In this document: positions 8,693 to 15,548 of the stretch, piece after piece
Position numbering within the stretch: position 1 is the first letter of the stretch
Layout of the letters: each line of letters starts with the position of its first letter
From: Anaerolineales bacterium
Lineage (GTDB): Bacteria; Chloroflexota; Anaerolineae; 4572-78; J111
Assembly (NCBI GenBank): GCA_015075185.1
Contig: JABTUW010000004.1
Span: 1,270,761-1,334,760 of the forward strand
Length of the DNA stretch: 64,000 nucleotides
Reading direction: 5' to 3'
The notes under the pieces: generated by a model
Database searches by the model: none
Seen by the model: only the letters and a program-made list of their open reading frames with translations
What the model was told of the DNA's origin: nothing
Program-made: the position numbers and the translations under genes

Positions 8693-9181
8693 ATGGATAG
8701 CAATGTCTTACGAGGACGACGCGTTAAAGTAACGGTTAACGGTAAATCTTATCTGGTGGAGGTGCGGGGGAGTCTGACTAACTCGCCGGTAACTGTCAAC
8801 GTTAATGGCCACCCTTACGTAGTGGATGTGGAGCCGGCTGAGATAGTAACCGGGCTGGTCTCCACCTCCGCTGCGGCGTTAACCACCATGGTCCGAGAAA
8901 CCGCCGCCCCCCCCAAAGCGCCGCCCCCAACTGCACCCGCCGGACCCTCTGTGTCCAGCCTGCGTGCGCCGATGCCGGGGGCTATTATCGAAATTCTGGC
9001 TCAGCCTGGGGAACGGGTGAAATTTGGTCAGCCCCTGTGTACCCTGGAAGCCATGAAGATGAAAAACGCCGTTCGCTCACCGCGTGATGGCATTGTGGCG
9101 ACAGTCGAGGTAAGTCCTGGGCAGACAGTGGCTCACGGGCAGGTTTTGTTTACCTTCCAGGTAGATGGTGAAAGCAAGTAG
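8693..9181 (+). CDS. mmdC: Biotin carrier subunit of the decarboxylase
   Basis: This is a 162-residue biotin carboxyl carrier protein. The C-terminal biotinyl domain (about 88-160) shows the attachment motif EAMKM with biotinylated lysine K122. It follows a Pro/Ala-rich flexible linker (about 70-88) that lets the biotin arm travel between active sites. The N-terminal 50 residues form a small beta-rich part with VNGKSYLVEV and VNGHPYVVDV, possibly a duplicated strand pair. The start is 3 bases after the gamma subunit stop, so the two are clearly co-transcribed. It moves the carboxyl group from the carboxyltransferase to the membrane beta subunit. Confidence 0.92.
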   Translation: MDSNVLRGRRVKVTVNGKSYLVEVRGSLTNSPVTVNVNGHPYVVDVEPAEIVTGLVSTSAAALTTMVRETAAPPKAPPPTAPAGPSVSSLRAPMPGAIIEILAQPGERVKFGQPLCTLEAMKMKNAVRSPRDGIVATVEVSPGQTVAHGQVLFTFQVDGESK

Positions 9182-9216
9182 CTACCTTTCGAGGATGAAA
9201 GGCAAAAGGAAATATC

Positions 9217-10341
9217 ATGGATTTCAGTAATTTAAACATCCTCCTGGCCGCACTGACCAGTTTATCCTGGCAGATGGTGGTCATGATGGTTGTCGGTGGG
9301 GTGTTGATTTACCTGGCTATCGCCAAGGATTATGAACCGGTGCTGTTATTACCTATTGGCTTTGGGGTCATCCTGGCTAACCTGCCGCTGACCGGCATTA
9401 CCGGCGAAAATGGTCTACTGGGTATTCTGTATCAGGCCGGCATCAAAACCGAACTGTTCCCGCTGCTTATCTTCATTGGCATTGGAGCCATGACCGATTT
9501 TGGCCCGCTGTTAGAGATGCCCAAAATGGCCTTGCTGGGCGCAGCCGGTCAACTGGGTATCTTCCTCACCTTGATTTTGGCGCTGCTGCTCGGCTTCAAT
9601 TTGAACGAGTCGGCCTCCATTGGCATTATCGGAGCAATTGATGGGCCAACCTCGATTTACGTCTCGTCCAAGCTGGCGCCCCATCTATTGGGGGCTATTG
9701 CCGTAACCGCTTATAGTTACATGTCTCTGGTGCCGATTATCCAGCCGCCGGTGATGCGCTTCATGACGACCGACGCTGAGCGCAAGGTGCGGATGCCCTA
9801 TACGCAACGCCCCGTTTCGCGCCCCGTGCGGATTCTGTTCCCCATTGTCGTGACCATCGTCGTTTCCTTGCTGGCCCCGGTGGCCTCCCCCCTGATTGCT
9901 ACGCTGATGTTTGGCAACCTCATGCGCGAGTCAGGGGCGGTGGAACGGTTGAGCAAGGCCGCTCAGAACGAAATTACTAACATCGCCACGATTTTTCTGG
10001 GATTGAGCATCGGCGGGACGATGTTTGGCAATGATTTCATCAAGATTGACACGCTGCTTATCCTGGCGGTGGGGCTGCTGGCCTTTGTGCTCGATACGGT
10101 GGGCGGGGTGCTGTTTGGGAAGGTGATGTACTGGCTCTCCGGCAAAAAGTTCAACCCCTTGATTGGGGCTGCCGGTATCAGCGCCTTTCCCATGTCGGCT
10201 CGAATTGTGCAGCGGCTGGGCCAGGAGTATGATTTTGAGAATTTTCTACTCATGCACGCGATGGGGGCTAACGCGGCCGGGCAATTAAGCAGCGTCATCG
10301 CCGGAGGGGTGGTTTTAGCCCTGGTCGGAGGATTAATATGA
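9217..10341 (+). CDS. mmdB: Na+-translocating decarboxylase beta subunit
   Basis: This 374-residue polytopic membrane protein belongs to the OadB/MmdB/GcdB family, which decarboxylates carboxybiotin and exports Na+. Recognisable parts are IGIGAMTDFGPLLEMP near 87-102, the helix-pair segment IIGAIDGPTSIYVSSKLAP near 141-159 with the conserved Asp in GAIDGP, and GANAAGQLSSVIAGG near the C-terminus. All four subunit types of the complex are now accounted for. The product should couple decarboxylation to a sodium motive force, which is known mostly from anaerobes. No terminator is visible directly after it. Confidence 0.93.
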   Translation: MDFSNLNILLAALTSLSWQMVVMMVVGGVLIYLAIAKDYEPVLLLPIGFGVILANLPLTGITGENGLLGILYQAGIKTELFPLLIFIGIGAMTDFGPLLEMPKMALLGAAGQLGIFLTLILALLLGFNLNESASIGIIGAIDGPTSIYVSSKLAPHLLGAIAVTAYSYMSLVPIIQPPVMRFMTTDAERKVRMPYTQRPVSRPVRILFPIVVTIVVSLLAPVASPLIATLMFGNLMRESGAVERLSKAAQNEITNIATIFLGLSIGGTMFGNDFIKIDTLLILAVGLLAFVLDTVGGVLFGKVMYWLSGKKFNPLIGAAGISAFPMSARIVQRLGQEYDFENFLLMHAMGANAAGQLSSVIAGGVVLALVGGLI

Positions 10342-10388
10342 GTGTCTTGTTAACCCATTTTGAAAGTCAAAATCCATTAGGTAAATTC

Positions 10389-10417
10389 TTGATTTAGTGT
10401 TAGAATGGGCATGATAT
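10389..10417 (+). promoter_or_regulatory. Predicted promoter for small membrane protein gene
   Basis: TTGATT (10389-10394) and TGATAT (10412-10417) are spaced 17 bases apart, a reasonable sigma-70-like pair, 35 bases ahead of the ATG at 10452. Confidence 0.4.
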
Positions 10418-10451
10418 TAGGTCAAATCCTTAACTTCAAAAGGAGTAACCC

Positions 10452-10706
10452 ATGACCCGTCAAACCGGCCTCATTTTAACCATCGTTAGCGCCATTTTAT
10501 GTGGTTGTCCCGGATTATTTTCCTGCTTTTGGGGACTCATTGCCTCGGTTGTCAGTTTCATGCCTAACGCCGACATAGATATTGGGGGCAGCAGCGACCC
10601 AATGGCTGCCTTGGCGGCCGGCGCTGGTGCTATCTGCCTGGGCTTCATCTTTGTCGCCATCCCGGTGGCACTCTGGTTCTTCACCGTCCGGGGCAAATCC
10701 GCCTGA
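10452..10706 (+). CDS. Small two-helix membrane protein, unknown
   Basis: This 84-residue protein has two hydrophobic segments (about 5-35 and 52-76) separated by a short acidic/Gly-rich loop with DIDIGGSSD. The first helix is cysteine-rich (CGCPGLFSC). The reading frame has a good AAAGGAG site ahead of ATG 10452, a plausible promoter and a proper terminator, so it is probably a real monocistronic gene. No family is recognised and no function is proposed. Confidence 0.65.
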   Translation: MTRQTGLILTIVSAILCGCPGLFSCFWGLIASVVSFMPNADIDIGGSSDPMAALAAGAGAICLGFIFVAIPVALWFFTVRGKSA

Positions 10707-10732
10707 GTTTAGAGCTGTCGTTACCCCTGTCT

Positions 10733-10763
10733 GCCGCCCAATTTCCCCGGGGCGGCTTTTTTA
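10733..10763 (+). terminator. Rho-independent terminator
   Basis: GCCGCCC (10733-10739) pairs with GGGCGGC (10750-10756), followed at once by TTTTTT, 27 bases after the small membrane protein stop. Confidence 0.8.
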
Positions 10764-10806
10764 TTTACTCAAAAATGGGTTCTAAAGGATGCGCCCCAAT
10801 TTTTAG

Positions 10807-10836
10807 GGTAAGGACGCAAGGCCTTGCGTCCCTACC
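10807..10836. repeat. Palindromic repeat with GGACGCAAGG/CCTTGCGTCC core
   Basis: Two 15-base arms (GGTAAGGACGCAAGG and its complement with one mismatch) meet without a loop; the central 20 bases are a perfect palindrome. It lies between the terminator and the AAA+ ATPase gene. The sequence resembles short palindromes scattered through many environmental genomes. No T-run follows, so it is not a normal terminator. Confidence 0.65.
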
Positions 10837-10910
10837 GGAACTCTTGCCTAACTTTGATCCTGTGCTATAGTTATAGTTGTTTAAAGTGGCAAGCTTAAAG
10901 GAGATGCAAT

Positions 10911-12296
10911 ATGACAGAGCCTCGCGGCCCTAAACTAAGAACATTGACCGGCACCAATGAGCTTCGACGTGATGTAGTTCCCACGGGAGGTGAGCCGTCG
11001 TCCCTGGAAGGGATGGACAGCACCCTGCTCCAGCTCATCGAAGAACCCCGTACTATCGAGGCTACCCGGATTCCTACCCCGGTTTTAGCGGATTTGACGC
11101 TAAAAATTCTCTATTTCGGCGGCTTGATGCAAGGGGGGCAGGTGGCTCAGGCTTTAAGACTGCATTTCAGCGGGGTAGTCGAGCCGATCCTGCGCGGCCT
11201 TAAAGCCCAACATCTTGTCGAAGTAGCAGGTGGCAGCAGCCTCAATCCGGTCTCCTACCAGTACACGATCACCGATAAGGGGGGCGAACGCGCCCGTGAG
11301 CTCCTGGAACGCAACCGTTACGTCGGGCCGTGCCCTGTCACCCTGGATCATTACATCGAAATGGTAAAAGCCCAGGCTAAAAACCGCCCGACGGTCAAGG
11401 ATGCGGATGTACGGAAAGCCCTGTACGGGCTGATTCTTTCTGATGATATTATTGAGCGGATTGGCCCGGCGGTGAACTCTTATGAGTCGCTCTTTGTCTA
11501 TGGACCACCCGGTAACGGCAAAACCAGTATTGCCAAGGCGATCGGGCTGCGCCTGCTGCCCGGAAATGTGATGGTGCCGCATGCCATTTATGAGGATGGG
11601 CAGGTGATCAAGGTCTTTGATCTCTCGACGCACCGGCCCGTGGTCGCCGAAGAGGTTCAGGTGGCCGAAGCCAACCGCCTGGATAAACGCTGGGTGCGCT
11701 GTTATCCGCCTGTCGTCATTACCGGCGGCGAGTTAACCCTGTCGGACCTGGAACTTTCATGGAGCGAATCCAGCCGCTTTTACGAAGCGCCTTTCCAGTT
11801 GAAAGCCAACAACGGCCTGCTGGTCATTGACGACTTTGGCCGGCAGCAGATGGCCCCCGGCGAGCTGCTCAACCGCTGGATTGTGCCCCTGGAAGAGCGC
11901 CTGGATTTCCTGACCTTCCATACCGGCAAGAAATTTTCAATTCCCTTTGAAACCCTCATTGTCTTCTCAACCAACCTGGACCCGGCCGCCCTGGTGGACG
12001 AAGCCTTTCTGCGTCGCATCAGCCACAAGCTGGGCATTGGCGACCCCAACGAAGAGCAGTTCCGGGCTATATTGGTCGCGACCTGCGCCGCCCGTGGCTT
12101 TAAGTTTGACGAAGCCGCCTACGATTATCTACTGCAGGAGTATTACCTGCACATGGGCCGCAACATGCGCGCCTGCCACCCCCGTGATCTCCTAAAGCAG
12201 ATGATTATCTTTGCCAATTATCGGGGTGAACCCCTGGTGATGACCAAAAAGCTGGTGGACCTGGCCGCCCACTCCTATTTTGCTGATTTCTTCTAA
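10911..12296 (+). CDS. AAA+ ATPase with N-terminal winged-helix-like region
   Basis: This 461-residue protein has a Walker A motif GPPGNGKTS near residues 199-207 and a Walker B motif LLVIDDFG near 303-310. A sensor-1-like stretch IVFSTNLDP and an arginine-finger candidate FLRRISHKLG follow, typical of AAA+ proteins. Residues about 60-135 look like a winged-helix module. The N-terminal 45 residues are polar. The ATG at 10911 follows AAAGGAG. Promoter-like TTGCCT (10844) and TATAGT (10866) precede it. It is monocistronic, convergent with the lipoprotein gene. The client or process is unknown. Confidence 0.8.
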   Translation: MTEPRGPKLRTLTGTNELRRDVVPTGGEPSSLEGMDSTLLQLIEEPRTIEATRIPTPVLADLTLKILYFGGLMQGGQVAQALRLHFSGVVEPILRGLKAQHLVEVAGGSSLNPVSYQYTITDKGGERARELLERNRYVGPCPVTLDHYIEMVKAQAKNRPTVKDADVRKALYGLILSDDIIERIGPAVNSYESLFVYGPPGNGKTSIAKAIGLRLLPGNVMVPHAIYEDGQVIKVFDLSTHRPVVAEEVQVAEANRLDKRWVRCYPPVVITGGELTLSDLELSWSESSRFYEAPFQLKANNGLLVIDDFGRQQMAPGELLNRWIVPLEERLDFLTFHTGKKFSIPFETLIVFSTNLDPAALVDEAFLRRISHKLGIGDPNEEQFRAILVATCAARGFKFDEAAYDYLLQEYYLHMGRNMRACHPRDLLKQMIIFANYRGEPLVMTKKLVDLAAHSYFADFF

Positions 12297-12322
12297 AGTG
12301 GGGATGTTGCCGGCGAGGGAAG

Positions 12323-13096
12323 TTAATGCGTTTTCTGGAAAATTACTTCCCAGGAATAGTGCCCGCCGCAGTAGTATGACTCATTGGCCCGTTTCCACTC
12401 GCACTCTATCTCGTTGGCGCAGTAGCCGGCCTGGATCATCTGCTCATTCGGAATAGTGGTCATAAACGAGCTGAAGGGAAAGCTCACTTCGCTGGTGTAG
12501 GGCTGTCCCGTAGCGGCGTCACGCTTGACGGTAATCTCCATCGTGTTGGTCCAGAGGTCAATCTCCGTCCGGCCTGGCCCTTTGTTGCCGCTGGTCACTT
12601 CAACATTGTTCCACGTATCGCCCAAAACCACCCCATCCAGGGGCTGACCGTTCACGTCAAGCACGTGGATGAAGATGACATGCATGCCCTTAGCGCAGCC
12701 GCTGTTCATAGCCAGAGGCCACAAGCGCCACGAAACAATCCAAAAATCAACGGAGGGCTGGGGTGTCTCCGTTGGGAGAGGTGTTGGGGGAACAGGCGTG
12801 GGAGTGGAGGTCTCAACCGGAGGCGGGGTGGAGGTTGCGGTTGGGCTGGATGTCGCCGTTGGTAGCGGTGTAACGGTGGGTGAGAGGGTGGAAGTAGGCG
12901 TCGGGGTTGGAGTGGGAGTGTTAGTCGGTAAGGGAGTGGGGGTAGCGGTATGAGTGGGACTGGCAGTGGCCGTTGGGGTAGCCGTCAGCGAAGGGGTGGC
13001 GGTTGCTGTCGCCAGAGCTAAGATTAAAGGGTTGCCACAAGCAGTCAGTAAAGCAGCCAGAAGGGCATAAATTAACCAGCGGGCAGATGAGTGCAC
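12323..13096 (-). CDS. Lipoprotein with Thr/Pro-rich stalk
   Basis: This 257-residue lipoprotein is predicted to be exported. The signal peptide ends in the lipobox LTAC with C20 as lipidation site. Residues about 33-113 are a low-complexity Thr/Pro/Ser stalk of TPTPTPTS-like repeats, followed by a globular domain (about 115-257) with four or more cysteines. Such stalks are common in Anaerolineae surface proteins. The domain itself is not recognised. The start is GTG at 13096, with purine-rich GAGGATAGGG upstream. It lies 94 bases downstream of the terpene-synthase-like gene on the same strand and could be the last gene of that operon or separate. Confidence 0.78.
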   Translation of the reverse strand: MHSSARWLIYALLAALLTACGNPLILALATATATPSLTATPTATASPTHTATPTPLPTNTPTPTPTPTSTLSPTVTPLPTATSSPTATSTPPPVETSTPTPVPPTPLPTETPQPSVDFWIVSWRLWPLAMNSGCAKGMHVIFIHVLDVNGQPLDGVVLGDTWNNVEVTSGNKGPGRTEIDLWTNTMEITVKRDAATGQPYTSEVSFPFSSFMTTIPNEQMIQAGYCANEIECEWKRANESYYCGGHYSWEVIFQKTH

Positions 13097-13190
13097 ACCC
13101 TATCCTCGTCACCACAAAAGCTTATTCATCAACAGCCTCCGTTAGTGGCTGAGGCTGCGTCCCCATTTTAGCATTTCAGGCATCATCGCG

Positions 13191-15245
13191 CTAATACGCT
13201 TCACGATAGACTTTGAGGGCATGGTAACAAAAGGCAGTGGTCAGGCTACGGCTGCTGTACCAGGCAGCGAACTCGCCGCGAGTGGGAGTCCCGAAGAGGG
13301 GTTCATCGGCCCAACTCCCATCGTAACGCTGAGATTTGCAGAGGAGTGTGATCCAGTCGAGGTTGAGCGCGGGCACAACTCCAGGCAAAGTGAACTCTGG
13401 ACCCCAGTTCAACCTCATTTGTTCAAGTCGCAGACAGGCCAGGGTCAAAAAAGCGGCATCCTGGGGTGAAAGATTGGGGCGTTGGGCTTCAATAACCAGG
13501 CGTTGGGTTAGAGTCTGAGCAGCCAGGTTGAGAGAGTGGAGCAACTGGTTTTCGCTCGCACTTGGCGTGACATGGGAGCAATGCCCATTCAATTTAAAGA
13601 TCAATTCAAAGGCGGTCCACAGAGCATAGAGCGGCACGTAGTGATGAGTTGCGCCCAGGCCCTGAGTAGCAACCCGCTCAGACCAACTTGCCGCCAATTT
13701 TTCAATCAGGTCCCAATAAGCGGACCCATCGTAAGCCAGCAGTCCCAGCAGCACATTGGCTTCGACGGTGGCGCAGCTCTGGCCCCACAGCGCCAAAAAG
13801 GGGTAGGCTGCCATGTCGTTCTCCTGATCCTGTTTTAACCAGACGGGGATTTCACCCGACGCCTCCAGGCTGTTCTCCAGCCAACCGAGCGGTTCTTGCA
13901 GCATGTCCCGATGCTGCTCCAACTGGGCAGAATACGGATAGAGCCGCAGCAGCAGCCCCAGGTCGTCGGCATCGGGGGGCAGGTGCGGATGATCATAGTA
14001 GCGAAAACCGGTCGCCTGGAGCGTGGCAAAAACCTCGTTGATGGGCGCAGTCATCGTGTAACCGTGCCGGCTGAGGGTTTCGACGATTAGCCCCATGGGG
14101 AAGGCTTTACCGGTCATCTCGGCTACGCCAAAAACACCGCGCCGCTGCACCTCCCAACTTTCCCGAAAGGTCAAATCAGACAGCAAATAGCCCTCGGCCA
14201 TTTCGATAACTTTGGACAGGGCGTCAACAAAAGGGACAAACAGCGGGCCTCGCCTGGGTTTTTCCACTTTTTCCTTGGGCTTACTCTTGAGGTCAAATAA
14301 TTCCCTCACCTCGGCTATCCAGTCCCTCATGCCCTCAAAGTAGGCCAAAAATCTAGGCAGGTGGAGGGAGTCGGCCAACGTCCGGCCCACTTCCAGTTCA
14401 ACCAGGCACTCCTGGCTAATTTTCCCCATTGTCCCGCTCAAAACCAGCGCCCCTAATAGGCGCTCCGGCGAGATGGCTTGCCGTGGGTCAAGGCCGGCCT
14501 CATGGATGGTTCTGAGGATAGGGTAGGTCCAGCGGTGTTGGGCCAGGTCACGCCGCAGGGTCGAAATATCACGCAAGGTTTGGAAAACGAGGTTGAGCCG
14601 GTCGAGCATGGCGCAGAGGTGCGGAATTTCCTGGTCTCGTTGCAGACTAAGTGCAACGGCGACAAGAGGGATTTTAGTAAAAGCCAGGGGCCGGGGATCG
14701 AGGATTGGAGGCGGCAATTTGGCGGCCGGCGGTTCGTGGCCTGTCCTGAGCCTGTCGAATGGGTCGGCGGTCGTCAGGAAGGCTTCGGCGTAATCCTGCC
14801 AAAAGGTGCGGTGATACGCCCAGAAGGGCGTGGGGCCAGGGAAGAGTTGGGCCAGATGAACGTCGGCCTGCTGGCTGAGCATCTGCTGCAGCAGGAGAAA
14901 ATGCCGATCAAAATTGCTGCCAAAGTCAAATATAGTTTCTTGAGTGTAAACAGCCGCAAAGGCAAAGGTCATGGCCAGAAGGAGCTGCTTTTCAAGCGCC
15001 TCCCTGGCCGCAGAGTCGGGATACCCCCAGTCGTCCAGCAGCCAGAAGTGCAGGTACAGCAGGGGATGGTCCCGCTCTCGACCCAGCATATCTTTGAACT
15101 GGCCGCTATCCGTGTAAAAAGTGGCCAGGTTATTTTTCAGCAGTACACCCTGTTGGAACAGATGGGGGGGGAGATGGCTAAAAAACGCTTCGACTTCCGG
15201 CCAGTACCGGTCACGTTTTGGTTGGTACGAGATAGCCCAATTCAT
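13191..15245 (-). CDS. Two-domain isoprenoid-synthase-like protein (degenerate class I fold + toroid-like domain)
   Basis: No standard name fits this 684-residue protein. Residues about 60-330 align by eye with the 307-residue protein encoded at 17321-18244. The shared landmarks are ETIFD (103-107) against DNLMD, PFWAYHRTFW (140-149) against PFWRFFKTTW, KIPLVAV (191-197) against KIPLAAV, and RDISTLRRD (225-233) against NDLFGWQRD. The metal motifs are therefore weakened here. The C-terminal half is helical and ends with SQRYDGSW (about 638-645) and RSLTTAF, recalling the QW motifs of squalene-cyclase/prenyltransferase toroids. A palindromic repeat adds DPFDRLRTG at 161-169. It may be a terpene cyclase or an isoprenoid-binding partner; catalysis is unproven. 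Confidence 0.6.
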   Translation of the reverse strand: MNWAISYQPKRDRYWPEVEAFFSHLPPHLFQQGVLLKNNLATFYTDSGQFKDMLGRERDHPLLYLHFWLLDDWGYPDSAAREALEKQLLLAMTFAFAAVYTQETIFDFGSNFDRHFLLLQQMLSQQADVHLAQLFPGPTPFWAYHRTFWQDYAEAFLTTADPFDRLRTGHEPPAAKLPPPILDPRPLAFTKIPLVAVALSLQRDQEIPHLCAMLDRLNLVFQTLRDISTLRRDLAQHRWTYPILRTIHEAGLDPRQAISPERLLGALVLSGTMGKISQECLVELEVGRTLADSLHLPRFLAYFEGMRDWIAEVRELFDLKSKPKEKVEKPRRGPLFVPFVDALSKVIEMAEGYLLSDLTFRESWEVQRRGVFGVAEMTGKAFPMGLIVETLSRHGYTMTAPINEVFATLQATGFRYYDHPHLPPDADDLGLLLRLYPYSAQLEQHRDMLQEPLGWLENSLEASGEIPVWLKQDQENDMAAYPFLALWGQSCATVEANVLLGLLAYDGSAYWDLIEKLAASWSERVATQGLGATHHYVPLYALWTAFELIFKLNGHCSHVTPSASENQLLHSLNLAAQTLTQRLVIEAQRPNLSPQDAAFLTLACLRLEQMRLNWGPEFTLPGVVPALNLDWITLLCKSQRYDGSWADEPLFGTPTRGEFAAWYSSRSLTTAFCYHALKVYREAY
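14733..14759. repeat. Short palindromic repeat inserted in coding sequence
   Basis: A 27-base element with TTCG/CGAA ends and the core CCTGTCCTGAGCCTGTCGAA, a repeat type widespread in environmental bacterial genomes. It lies in frame in the 684-residue protein and encodes residues about 161-170, in a loop between two conserved segments. Confidence 0.7.
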
Positions 15246-15255
15246 AACTCGATAA

Positions 15256-15288
15256 AGGTGCGACGCACTTGAGCAGCACGTCGCACCT
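15256..15288 (-). promoter_or_regulatory. Hairpin between peptide gene and two-domain synthase-like gene
   Basis: AGGTGCGACG (15256-15265) and CGTCGCACCT (15279-15288) form a perfect 10-bp stem with a 13-base loop. On the - strand it lies 8 bases after the peptide stop and 10 bases before the next start, and no T-run follows. Hairpins placed like this often lower expression of downstream genes relative to a precursor peptide. Confidence 0.55.
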
Positions 15289-15296
15289 GGCTGAAA

Positions 15297-15506
15297 TCAA
15301 ACCGCCGCTTGATTCTCGCCAAAAGCGGCGGCGAGACTTTTTAAGGAACCGGCGTCAACTCCTTTGAGGGCCTCAATCAGGTCAATTGTCGGGTCAATGC
15401 CGGCCTCCCGCAGCGCTTGCTCCGGGTTTTTTGCCAGAGCTTCGGCAAATTTTTCATCCGACAAAATTTTGCCGACCAAAGTTTGTAAATCATTCGCGTC
15501 AGACAT
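15297..15506 (-). CDS. Small RiPP-leader-like protein (Os1348/NHLP-like)
   Basis: This 69-residue acidic protein reads LVGKILSDEKFAEALAKNPE, then ALREAGI and a C-terminal LKGVDAGSLKSLAAAF. The pattern (short helix, DEKFAEAL, NPEQALREAG) resembles the leader region of NHLP-clan, Os1348-type RiPP precursors and related small proteins. No Gly-Gly cleavage site and no Cys-rich core are visible, so it may instead be a stand-alone carrier or scaffold peptide. A strong site AAAGGAGA precedes ATG 15506. It sits between a metallopeptidase gene and an isoprenoid-synthase-like gene, with a hairpin behind it. The family call is by resemblance only. Confidence 0.6.
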   Translation of the reverse strand: MSDANDLQTLVGKILSDEKFAEALAKNPEQALREAGIDPTIDLIEALKGVDAGSLKSLAAAFGENQAAV

Positions 15507-15548
15507 CTTAGTTTCTCCTTTGTATAACTAAAACTCTAATTTTTTAGA

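Noticed and set aside
12665..12953. Gly/Val-rich + strand frames opposite the lipoprotein stalk
   Set aside because: They are the antisense reading of the Thr/Pro repeat; the - strand frame has a signal peptide and lipobox.
14478..15272. 264-codon + strand frame opposite the 684-residue gene
   Set aside because: The - strand protein shows homology to a neighbouring gene across this region; the antisense product is low-complexity and basic with no motif.
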